From assembly GCA_910588125.1 (NCBI GenBank), contig CAJUPI010000020.1, forward strand, positions 1-47,002: a DNA stretch of 47,002 bases. The letters run 5' to 3'. The notes under the pieces are model-generated. The model was not told where the DNA came from, searched no databases, and saw nothing but the letters and a program-made list of their open reading frames with translations. The stretch comes from an uncultured Lachnospiraceae bacterium (GTDB lineage Bacteria > Bacillota > Clostridia > Lachnospirales > Lachnospiraceae). The translations under genes and the position numbers were made by a program. Positions 40,035 to 47,002 of the stretch are shown one piece after another (positions within the stretch are counted from its first letter, which is position 1; the number at the start of each line of letters is the position of its first letter).

Positions 40035-41108
40035 TTGGCGGAGTCGAACGGACAGGAGAAGACCGAGCAACCAACCAGTAAACGGCGGAAGGATGCCCGC
40101 AAGGAGGGCAATGTATTTCAGAGTCGCGATGCGGTAACGGTTGTTATGCTGTTCGGTGTGTTTTGTATGCTCAGGCTGTGCCTTCCGTTCCTGTATGAAA
40201 CCATACGGGACTGTATGGTTTATTTTTTTCGGAAAGTAGGGACTGAGGACCCTTTGGGGACCTCGCCTCATATTTTTATTTATATGGTAGTAGCAGCATT
40301 GAAATGTTCAATGCCGATTTTGCTGGCATCGATTGTGCTGGGGATTCTGGCGCACGGTGTTCAGACTCGCTTTAATATCAGCTTTCAGTCGCTTCGGCCC
40401 AAATTCAGCAAGATGAATCCGATCACCGGTATCAAGCGGATGTTCGGAATCAAAAAGCTGGTGGATCTGGCGAAGAATCTGATCAAGATCAGCCTGCTGA
40501 TGGCATTGCTTTATAATTTGTTGCGGACCGATCTGGTGGAGATATCGCAGATGCTGGATATGCAAGTGATGCTGTCCGCGGCCCGGATGCTGCAGCTGGT
40601 GTTTGAGCTGGTAAAAAAGGTTTGTATTGCGTTTGCTGTTGTGGCGTTTTTTGATTATCTTTATCAGAGGTGGGATTATGAAAATAATCTGAAAATGACC
40701 AAGCAAGAGGTAAAGGAAGAGTATAAGATGACCGAGGGAAATCCGGAGATCAAGGGAAGGATCCGGAAACTGCAGCGTCAGATGGCAATGAGCCGTATGA
40801 TGCAGAAGGTTCCCGAGGCAGATGTAATTGTGAGAAACCCGACTCATTTTGCGGTGGCGTTGAAATACGACCCGGAAAAGAACGGGGCGCCTGTTGTACT
40901 TGCCAAGGGGCAGGATGAGCTGGCACTTAGAATTATACGGGTCGGGGAAGAGCACGGGGTGTTCGTGATTGAGAACCGGCCGTTGGCCCGGGCGCTGTAT
41001 GCGTCTTGTGAGCTGGAACGGGAGATTCCGGCTGAGTTTTACGGAGCGGTGGCAGAGATTCTGGTATATATTTACCGGGAGAGCCACAGGGAAGATATGC
41101 TCCGATAA
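40035..41108 (+). CDS. flhB: Flagellar export switch protein FlhB
   Basis: FlhB is the export-gate subunit whose autocleavage changes specificity from hook to filament proteins. The 357-residue protein begins ESNGQEKTEQPTSKRRKDARKEGNV, typical of the family, and has four membrane helices. Its cytoplasmic domain contains the self-cleaving motif Asn268-Pro-Thr-His271. The frame can be read from GTG codons at 40026 or 40029, but those overlap the ribosome binding site AAGGGAG; a TTG at 40035 is at the right distance and is preferred. flhA follows. Confidence 0.95.
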   Translation: MAESNGQEKTEQPTSKRRKDARKEGNVFQSRDAVTVVMLFGVFCMLRLCLPFLYETIRDCMVYFFRKVGTEDPLGTSPHIFIYMVVAALKCSMPILLASIVLGILAHGVQTRFNISFQSLRPKFSKMNPITGIKRMFGIKKLVDLAKNLIKISLLMALLYNLLRTDLVEISQMLDMQVMLSAARMLQLVFELVKKVCIAFAVVAFFDYLYQRWDYENNLKMTKQEVKEEYKMTEGNPEIKGRIRKLQRQMAMSRMMQKVPEADVIVRNPTHFAVALKYDPEKNGAPVVLAKGQDELALRIIRVGEEHGVFVIENRPLARALYASCELEREIPAEFYGAVAEILVYIYRESHREDMLR

Positions 41109-41146
41109 ATATTTGACACCAATTACTCTTGATGGATGGAGTTACC

Positions 41147-43291
41147 ATGAAAAAGTTACTGAGTTATTCGGTGGTGCTGTTTGTACTTACCGTTGTCCTG
41201 TTATTGATTATACCGCTGCCAGCGGCGCTGGTGGATGTGGCGATCATTATCAATATGTCGCTTTCGATGATGATCCTGGTGACCACAATGACTATTCGCG
41301 AACCGCTGGAGTTTTCTATATTTCCGTCGCTGCTTTTGATTACGACTTTATTCCGGCTGGGAATCAATGTTTCCACTACACGAAACATCCTCTCTCATTC
41401 CGGTTCCTCAGGGCAGATCATCAAAGCTTTTGGTGATTTTGTTTTGCAGGGAAATGTGGTAGTCGGAATGATCATTTATATGATCATTGTGTTGATGCAG
41501 TTTATCGTTATCACAAAAGGTGCAGAGCGTGTGTCAGAGGTGGCTGCAAGATTTACGCTGGACGCTATGCCAGGTAAACAGATGGCTATTGACGCCGATT
41601 TGAATTCCGGCCTGATTAATGAGCAGCAGGCAAAGCTCAGGCGTGAAAAGATTCAGCGAGAAGCAGACTTCTACGGCTCCATGGATGGTGCCACGAAGAT
41701 TGTAAAAGGCGATTCCATTATGTCCCTGATTACTACTGCGATCAATTTGATCGGCGGCAGTATTATCGGTATGGTCCAGGGCGGGGGAACCTTGACGGAG
41801 GTGCTTAACACCTATTCCATCGCTACGGTCGGCGATGGCCTTGTGGGACAGATTCCCTCTTTATTGATTTCGACGGCTACCGGTATGATTGTAACCCGTG
41901 CGGTTTCGGAAGGCAGCCTCAATGAAGATGTCTCTAAACAGTTTATGGGGCAGCCGACAGCGATTATGATCAGCGGCGTCGTGATTGCCGTGCTGACAAT
42001 CGTTCCGGGGATGCCGGTGATTCAGCTGGTGATTATTTCGGTGGGATTGATTGCCGGTGGTTATTATCTGTCGCGGCGGATACAGGCAGAGCCGGGGATG
42101 GCGCTGGCTGGAGCTTTCGGGGCGCCGGCAGCCCGGGGGATGGAGCCGGAACCCATCGAGGGTGCTCCTGAGGAAGAGGCTTCAAAGCCGGTCAGCGAGG
42201 AAGAATATTATAAAGATGTCAACAATGTTTATACCCTGCTTTCCGTGGAGGCTATTGAAATGGAGTTTGGCTATAGCCTGATTCCGCTGGTGGATGAATC
42301 TGTGGGCGGGCGCCTGATTAATCGAATTATCATTTTCCGGCGGCAATATGCTCAGGATATGGGGTTTGTTATCCCTTCCATTCGGCTGCGGGACAGTTCG
42401 GGTTTAAATACAAACCAGTACTGCATTAAGATAAAAGGAGAAGAGGTGGCCAGAGGAGAGATCCTGGTGGATTATTACCTGGCGTTAGAGCCGGAGAATC
42501 CGGAAAAGGAGATTGACGGTATTGAAACGATTGAACCGGCATACGGGATTCCCAGCCGCTGGATTCGGCCAGAGGACCGGGAGATGGCAGAGATTTACGG
42601 CTATACGGTGATCGATCCTCTTTCGGTGCTGGTTACTCACCTGTCGGAGGTAGTCAAGCAGCATGCCCATGAGCTGATTACCCGTCAGGAAGTAATTCAT
42701 CTGGTGGATAATATCCGCAAGTCTTCGCCGGAACTGATTGAAGAAGCATTTCCAAATGTGATTAGCTATAGCCTGTTCCAGAAGATTCTCACCAGCCTGT
42801 TGAAGGAGGGCGTACCGATTAAGGATCTGGAGACGATCATTGAAACAATTATTGAGACGATTTCGGATACCGGTATGCCGCCAAAGGATGTGGATGCCCT
42901 GATTGAGAATATTCGTGCCTCCTTGAAGCGTACAATTACCCGCATGTATTGTGAAGACGGCAGCATGAAAGTGATTACCATGGATGCGGAACTGGAGCGG
43001 ACAATGGTGGGCTGTCTCTCAAAAGGAGAGCGTGGTTATTATCTTGCATTGAGCCCGGATGTATTGCAGAGCTTGGTAAATCAAATCACGGTGCAGCTTA
43101 AGAAGTTCAGTGGCCTTTCTCAAAATCCCGTTATTTTGACTTCTCAGGTCATGCGCGTGCACTTTTATCGGTTGATTGACCAGTTTTATCCAAATGTCAG
43201 AGTGTTATCTTTTAATGAGATTTCAAATAATGTGCAGATTCAGTCAATAGGCAGCCTGACTCTGGATACCACAGGAAGGAAAGGCGCCTGA
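41147..43291 (+). CDS. flhA: Flagellar export gate protein FlhA
   Basis: FlhA forms the nonameric ring of the export gate that uses the proton gradient and docks export chaperones. The 714-residue protein has about eight N-terminal membrane helices (residues 1-310) and the highly conserved FHIPEP-type loop with RFTLDAMPGKQMAIDADLN and QREADFYGSMDGA (patterns). A charged linker (about 320-355) leads to the cytoplasmic domain. Upstream TTG and ATG codons exist (41129, 41132), but ATG 41147 follows TGGAG at the correct distance. sigD follows directly; flhF and flhG are not present. Confidence 0.97.
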   Translation: MKKLLSYSVVLFVLTVVLLLIIPLPAALVDVAIIINMSLSMMILVTTMTIREPLEFSIFPSLLLITTLFRLGINVSTTRNILSHSGSSGQIIKAFGDFVLQGNVVVGMIIYMIIVLMQFIVITKGAERVSEVAARFTLDAMPGKQMAIDADLNSGLINEQQAKLRREKIQREADFYGSMDGATKIVKGDSIMSLITTAINLIGGSIIGMVQGGGTLTEVLNTYSIATVGDGLVGQIPSLLISTATGMIVTRAVSEGSLNEDVSKQFMGQPTAIMISGVVIAVLTIVPGMPVIQLVIISVGLIAGGYYLSRRIQAEPGMALAGAFGAPAARGMEPEPIEGAPEEEASKPVSEEEYYKDVNNVYTLLSVEAIEMEFGYSLIPLVDESVGGRLINRIIIFRRQYAQDMGFVIPSIRLRDSSGLNTNQYCIKIKGEEVARGEILVDYYLALEPENPEKEIDGIETIEPAYGIPSRWIRPEDREMAEIYGYTVIDPLSVLVTHLSEVVKQHAHELITRQEVIHLVDNIRKSSPELIEEAFPNVISYSLFQKILTSLLKEGVPIKDLETIIETIIETISDTGMPPKDVDALIENIRASLKRTITRMYCEDGSMKVITMDAELERTMVGCLSKGERGYYLALSPDVLQSLVNQITVQLKKFSGLSQNPVILTSQVMRVHFYRLIDQFYPNVRVLSFNEISNNVQIQSIGSLTLDTTGRKGA

Positions 43292-43314
43292 CCGGTGTAA
43301 GGGAGGTGACGGGG

Positions 43315-44085
43315 ATGATGCCGGCAGATTATCTGGAAGAGAAGACGAATGAGGAGCTTCTGGAGCTGTACCGCAAGGAGGGAAAGCTGGAGGTAAAACA
43401 GGCACTTACTCTCCGCCATCTTTACATTGTTAAGACGATAGCTTTGCAGATGCGCAATGTCTATGCCGGTACGCTGCAAATGGAAGATATTATTAATGAA
43501 GGTGTCATCGCTATCATGAAGGGTATTGACAGATATGACCCGGAGCGAGATAATAAATTTGAGACTTTTATTTCCCGGAGAATCCGAGGGATGATCATCG
43601 ATCTGGTTCGCAAGAATGACTGGATGCCCCGGGATTTCCGCAAGCAGGTAAAAGCGATGGAGAATGCCCGCGTAGAACTGGAAAGGATGCAGGGTTCTCC
43701 GCCTTCTGATGAAGATATTGCCGGTTATATGGGGATGGATATCCGTAAGTACCGGAAAATCCAGCGAATGAGTGTCATGATGAATGTACTGTCCCTGGAT
43801 ATGATCACCGATGACGAAGGGGATCATCAGTCGATGCAGCTGTCTAGCGGAGATACGGATTCCCAGCCGGAGAAGGCCTTTCTGAAAGAAGAGTCCCGCC
43901 AGGTGCTGACGGAAGCTATCGAAAGCCTGAAAGAGAAGGAAAAGCTGGTTATTTCGCTATATTATGTGGAGGAGCTGAATATGGGGCAGATTGCCCAGAT
44001 TTTAAATGTCAGCGAGCCGCGTATTTCACAGATTCACAGCTCGGCAATACGGAAGCTGAAAGAATATATGAGCAATTACCGATAA
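43315..44085 (+). CDS. sigD: Flagellar sigma factor SigD/FliA (sigma-28)
   Basis: This sigma factor directs RNA polymerase to late flagellar and chemotaxis genes. The 256-residue product has region 2 (DIINEGVIAIMKGIDRYDPERDNKFETFISRRIRGMIIDLVR in pattern), region 3 (about 100-165) and region 4 with a helix-turn-helix (EKEKLVISLYYVEELNMGQIAQILNVSEPRISQIHSSAIRKL in pattern). GGGAGGTGA precedes the ATG at 43315; a GTG at 43306 overlaps that site. The only good SigD-type promoter seen in this window lies at 21098-21124. The anti-sigma factor flgM is not in the window. Confidence 0.96.
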   Translation: MMPADYLEEKTNEELLELYRKEGKLEVKQALTLRHLYIVKTIALQMRNVYAGTLQMEDIINEGVIAIMKGIDRYDPERDNKFETFISRRIRGMIIDLVRKNDWMPRDFRKQVKAMENARVELERMQGSPPSDEDIAGYMGMDIRKYRKIQRMSVMMNVLSLDMITDDEGDHQSMQLSSGDTDSQPEKAFLKEESRQVLTEAIESLKEKEKLVISLYYVEELNMGQIAQILNVSEPRISQIHSSAIRKLKEYMSNYR

Positions 44086-44119
44086 GCAAAGAAACAGATT
44101 TTATTAAGGAGGAGACGGC

Positions 44120-44911
44120 ATGTATCAGGGATTCTATAATCTGGCGTCCGGAATGCTGACCCAGAGCAGGAATCTGAATGTGATTAGTAATAATATGGTC
44201 AATATTCAGACTCCCGGCTATAAACGAGATAAAATGGTCAGTACAACTTTTCAGGAGGAGATGTTGTACCGGACGGGGAAGCGCTATAAGGAAGGAGCAG
44301 AGCCTTTGGCCACGACCTCCAAGATAAGGGCGGCGGATCAAACATATGTTAACTATGAACAGGGAAGCTTTGATTTGACAGATGGCATTTTTGATTTTGC
44401 ACTGACAAGCCCGGGATTTTTTTGCATCGACACGCCAATGGGAGTCCGTTATACCCGGAACGGATCGTTTCATGTGGATAATGAAGGCTATCTGGCTTTA
44501 GACGGCCTGGGGAGAGTCCAGGGCGCAGACGGCCAGCCGATCCAGATTGATAATGAGAATTTTACTGTAGATAATCAGGGCAAAATTCAGGTTACCATAT
44601 CTAGCGGCGGTACAGCAGATGAAGAATACAGTGTGGAGACGGAGGAAGTGGGAACGCTTCGGGTTGTGGATTTTGAGGATTATGAGCAGCTACATAAGGA
44701 AGATTATGGTGTGTTCTCCACAGAACAGGAGCCGCAGCAGGTGGAGTCCCCGTCTATGCTGTGGAAGGTTTTAGAGAAATCAAACGTAGATATGGTGGAA
44801 GAGATGGTTTCCATGATGTCGTCACAGCGGGCGCTTCAAAGTGCCGCCCAGGTGCTCAAGATGTATGATCAGATTTTGAGCAAGGCGTCTACGGATATCG
44901 GAAGATTGTAA
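44120..44911 (+). CDS. flgF: Flagellar rod/hook-basal body protein, FlgF type
   Basis: This 263-residue axial protein belongs to the FlgF/FlgG (FlhO/FlhP in Bacillus) group of distal rod proteins. The N-terminal signature is LNVISNNMVNIQTPGYKRDK, the middle has TRNGSFHVDNEGYLALDGLGRVQG, and the C-terminal helix is NVDMVEEMVSMMSSQRALQSAAQVLKMYD (patterns). AAGGAGGAGACGG precedes the ATG. It is paired with a second such gene 21 bases downstream. FlgF and FlgG labels are difficult to separate by sequence; the order follows the common flgF-flgG arrangement. Confidence 0.88.
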   Translation: MYQGFYNLASGMLTQSRNLNVISNNMVNIQTPGYKRDKMVSTTFQEEMLYRTGKRYKEGAEPLATTSKIRAADQTYVNYEQGSFDLTDGIFDFALTSPGFFCIDTPMGVRYTRNGSFHVDNEGYLALDGLGRVQGADGQPIQIDNENFTVDNQGKIQVTISSGGTADEEYSVETEEVGTLRVVDFEDYEQLHKEDYGVFSTEQEPQQVESPSMLWKVLEKSNVDMVEEMVSMMSSQRALQSAAQVLKMYDQILSKASTDIGRL

Positions 44912-44932
44912 GGATAAGGGAGGAGCTATTTT

Positions 44933-45718
44933 ATGTATCAGTCATTTTATACGGGCGCCCTGGGAGCCGGAAGCTGTATGGCAAAGATGAGTGTGATTGC
45001 CAATAACCTGGCCAATATCAACAATAACGGTTTTAAGCCCAAGACAGCTGCCTTTTCTGATTTGCTGAACTATAATCTGAATGATTCTGAGAATGCAGTT
45101 ACGAATCTGATGGCAGGCAATGGCGTACGGCTGCAGCGGACTTATACCAGCTATGACGTGGCGTCAATGGGGACTACGAACAGCCCTCTGGATTTTGCGA
45201 TTGCAGAAGAGAACGCGTTTTTTATGGTGCAGGATCCGGTTACCAGCGAGATCACCTATACCCGGAGCGGAAGCTTTCACCGGGGGCAGTGGGAGGATAA
45301 ATTTTATCTGACCACAGATAATGGTAAGCTGGTTTTGGACCAGAACGGAGAGCCTCTGGAGGCAGAGGTACCGGATATCGAGGATCTTCTGGCAAGGTTG
45401 GAGGAAGATTATGAACCGGAAGAGGAGGATGATGACGAGGAGGACGATGAAGACAAACCCCGCGTCAGTGTATATACCTTTTCGAATCCCAGCCATCTGG
45501 TAAGCATCGGGGATAACGAATATGCAGCGCCGGCCGGAATGGAGCCGGTACTGGTGGAACGGGCGAAGATTGTACCCCGTGCCCTGGAGCATTCGGGAAC
45601 GAATCTTTCCAAGGAGATGGTGAGGATGATTGAGTGCCAGCGGGCTTATTCCTATGCACTTAAAATGGTGACTACATCGGATGAGATCGAAACGACGATT
45701 AATTCCCTGCGAGGATAA
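44933..45718 (+). CDS. flgG: Flagellar rod/hook-basal body protein, FlgG type
   Basis: This 261-residue axial protein resembles FlgG/FlhP. It has the N-terminal rod signature (KMSVIANNLANINNNGFKPK), the YTRSGSFHRG turn in the middle and the C-terminal helix (GTNLSKEMVRMIECQRAYSYALKMVTTSDEI). About 20 strongly acidic residues (EEDDDEEDDED core, around 165-178) are inserted in the outer domain, which is uncommon for rod proteins. AAGGGAGGAGC lies before the ATG. FlgF- and FlgG-type labels are not certain. Confidence 0.87.
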   Translation: MYQSFYTGALGAGSCMAKMSVIANNLANINNNGFKPKTAAFSDLLNYNLNDSENAVTNLMAGNGVRLQRTYTSYDVASMGTTNSPLDFAIAEENAFFMVQDPVTSEITYTRSGSFHRGQWEDKFYLTTDNGKLVLDQNGEPLEAEVPDIEDLLARLEEDYEPEEEDDDEEDDEDKPRVSVYTFSNPSHLVSIGDNEYAAPAGMEPVLVERAKIVPRALEHSGTNLSKEMVRMIECQRAYSYALKMVTTSDEIETTINSLRG

Positions 45719-45742
45719 CAGAGACGGACAGGAGGTTATGAG

Positions 45743-46369
45743 GTGGCTAAGAGACTGAGAAGTTATGAAGATATGAATCTTCAGGAACTGGATGTAATGA
45801 AGGAGATCAGCAGTATCGGCACCAGCCATGCTGCCACAGCCCTATCGAAGCTTCTGCAGAAGGAGATCCGGATCTCGATTCCGGAGGTCAGTGTTCTCGG
45901 CTATGAAGAAACCGTAGACCGGATGGGTGATATTGAGGAACTGGTGGCTGCTACGTTAGTCAGGATGTCCAACCAGGTAGAGGGATTGATGTTGTTTGTC
46001 TTTAAGCTGGATTTGGCCAATGTAGTATTGGAAAAATTGATCGGCAGAAGCTACGAATCATTTCAGAATATGGATGAGCTGGACTATTCGGCACTGGAAG
46101 AAGTGGGAAATATTATTATCTGCTCCTATGTGAATGCATTTGCACAATTAGTTGGTGTGGAGATTGATTTGTCGGTTCCCGGTTCGACCGTAAATATGCT
46201 GGGAGGGATTTTGACCGTTCCGATTGCAGAATATGGATATGAGACAGATAAACTGATGTACATCAATGCAGAATTTATTATGGACGGGACGAAGCTGTCT
46301 GATGGCTTGCTGATGCTTCCGGATATCGACTCCCTGAATAATATATTAGAGAAATTAGGAGTTTTATAA
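45743..46369 (+). CDS. cheC: CheY-P phosphatase CheC
   Basis: CheC dephosphorylates CheY-P and, together with CheD, takes part in adaptation. The 208-residue protein has the CheC duplication. The second centre is intact (Glu120-Val-Gly-Asn123 in LEEVGNIIICSYVN). The first reads Glu21-Ile-Ser-Ser24, so the usual Asn is replaced by Ser, and the following GAGNA is TSHA. The start is GTG behind ACAGGAGG. The stop overlaps the cheD start (TAATG), in line with the physical CheC-CheD interaction. A single working centre is inferred. Confidence 0.94.
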   Translation: MAKRLRSYEDMNLQELDVMKEISSIGTSHAATALSKLLQKEIRISIPEVSVLGYEETVDRMGDIEELVAATLVRMSNQVEGLMLFVFKLDLANVVLEKLIGRSYESFQNMDELDYSALEEVGNIIICSYVNAFAQLVGVEIDLSVPGSTVNMLGGILTVPIAEYGYETDKLMYINAEFIMDGTKLSDGLLMLPDIDSLNNILEKLGVL

Positions 46370-46854
46370 TGCTGGAAAAGGACTTGAAGGTAGGAATCGG
46401 TGATATGAAGTTCACCAGGGGCGGAGGTACTGTGATTACTTACGCATTAGGTTCCTGTATCGGGATTACCTTCTATGACCCTGGAATTAAGCTGGGCGGG
46501 CTTTTGCACATTATGCTGCCAAGCAGAAATGATTCTAACGATCCCAAGGTATTTAAGTATGCGGATTGTGGAATTCGAGAGACGATTCGCAAGCTTTCCG
46601 CCTTTGGCATGGTTAAGAGCAGGACCATCGTAAAGATTGCCGGGGGAGCCAAAATGTTCGACCTTAAGGGAAATTCGGATTTTGGCAACATCGGACAGCG
46701 CAATGCGGCAATGGTGAAGAAAATTTTGGCGGAGGAAAGGATGCGGATATCGGCAGAGGATACCGGCGGTGCTTATGCGCGGACGATGGTACTGAATGTG
46801 GATACCGGAGAGGTGTTTATCCGTACCGTGGGCAAACCGGAGAAGCGTCTGTAA
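46369..46854 (+). CDS. cheD: Chemoreceptor glutamine deamidase CheD
   Basis: CheD deamidates glutamines of chemoreceptors and binds CheC. The 161-residue protein has the catalytic Cys30 in ALGSCIGITFYD, His47 in GGLLHIMLP, and the KIAGGAKMF segment with the NIGQRN motif used in CheC contact. It is translated from an ATG that overlaps the cheC stop by one base. Receptors and other che genes (cheA, cheB, cheR, cheW) are not in the window. Confidence 0.96.
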   Translation: MLEKDLKVGIGDMKFTRGGGTVITYALGSCIGITFYDPGIKLGGLLHIMLPSRNDSNDPKVFKYADCGIRETIRKLSAFGMVKSRTIVKIAGGAKMFDLKGNSDFGNIGQRNAAMVKKILAEERMRISAEDTGGAYARTMVLNVDTGEVFIRTVGKPEKRL

Positions 46855-46864
46855 GGGATGGTTA

Positions 46865-46876
46865 AAACACGTGTTT
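46865..46876. promoter_or_regulatory. 12-bp perfect palindrome between cheD and cheV
   Basis: AAACACGTGTTT is self-complementary and lies in the 41-base gap in front of the cheV ribosome binding site. It could be an operator or chance; no promoter is obvious beside it. Confidence 0.3.
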
Positions 46877-46895
46877 AAGAGAGGAGTGCAGGAAA

Positions 46896-47002
46896 ATGGA
46901 AAAAGAAAAAGAGGGGATCCTGTTAGAGTCGGGAACCAATGAAATCGAGATTATGAAGTTCACAATCCAGGGGGAATTCTACGGGATTAATGTGGCAAAG
47001 GT
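46896..47002 (+). CDS. cheV: CheV chemotaxis coupling protein, N-terminus only
   Basis: The first 35 codons are in the window and run off its end. The sequence GILLESGTNEIEIMKFTIQG followed by FYGINVAKV matches the start of CheV, a protein with a CheW-like domain fused to a receiver domain that couples receptors to CheA. A plain CheW is possible, but the LLESGTNEIEI start is characteristic of CheV. GAGGAGTGCAGG precedes the ATG at 46896. Confidence 0.85.
   Translation, partial: MEKEKEGILLESGTNEIEIMKFTIQGEFYGINVAK

Noticed and set aside
1..47002. CRISPR arrays, tRNA or rRNA genes, transposases, prophage genes
   Set aside because: No regular direct-repeat arrays, cloverleaf patterns, rRNA segments or proteins of these kinds were seen on either strand.

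Overview
This window looks like a chromosomal segment of a spore-forming, motile member of the Clostridia, most likely Lachnospiraceae. I infer this from the Firmicutes-type flagellar operon (fliY with a CheC-like head, flbD, sigD, cheC-cheD-cheV), the spoVAD-spoVAE pair, strong AGGAGG-type ribosome binding sites, a lysine riboswitch on dapA, and a Bacillus-type iron-sulfur PurF. The species cannot be fixed from the sequence alone.

Left part (1-15.2 kb): housekeeping genes in short transcription units. In order they are: the tail of an unknown gene; an EamA exporter behind a structured leader that may be a guanidine-IV-like riboswitch; a secreted protein with C-terminal aromatic wall-binding repeats; a Memo-AMMECR1 fusion; spoVAD-spoVAE without spoVAC; a convergent class A penicillin-binding protein; a YigZ/IMPACT protein; typA; a double-OB-fold SSB-like protein; a CobA-type corrinoid adenosyltransferase; the lysine riboswitch with dapA-dapB; and a small Ser/Thr-rich lipoprotein. 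Dispersed palindromes of about 165 bp with terminal TTGCAAAATAAGTCA-like arms sit at 3928-4094 and 15173-15335, and a 42-bp derivative at 5636-5677 forms a bidirectional terminator.

Middle part (15.2-21.1 kb): a gene-poor, possibly decayed stretch of almost 1 kb is followed by a purine operon, purC-purF-purB-purA, from a clear sigma-A promoter.

Right part (21.1 kb to the end): motility and chemotaxis. A standalone gene with a FliD-C-like region is preceded by a sigma-28-type promoter. Then comes one long unidirectional cluster: flgB-fliE-fliF-fliG-fliH-fliI-fliJ-fliK-flgD-(flagellar operon protein)-flgE-flbD-motA-motB-fliM-cheY-flgC-fliY-fliO-fliP-fliQ-fliR-flhB-flhA-sigD-flgF-flgG-cheC-cheD-cheV (cut by the window end). 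It encodes rod, MS ring, C ring, export apparatus, hook, stator, the flagellar sigma factor and part of chemotaxis adaptation. Compared with the Bacillus/Roseburia layout, flgC has left flgB and lies after cheY, motAB occupy the fliL position, and flhF/flhG are missing between flhA and sigD.

I found no CRISPR array, tRNA, rRNA, transposase or prophage genes. I did not find a clear new defence or mobile system. The least explained signals are the palindrome family, a 37-bp motif present twice in intergenic DNA, the orphan FliD-C-like gene, and the structured leader of the EamA gene.
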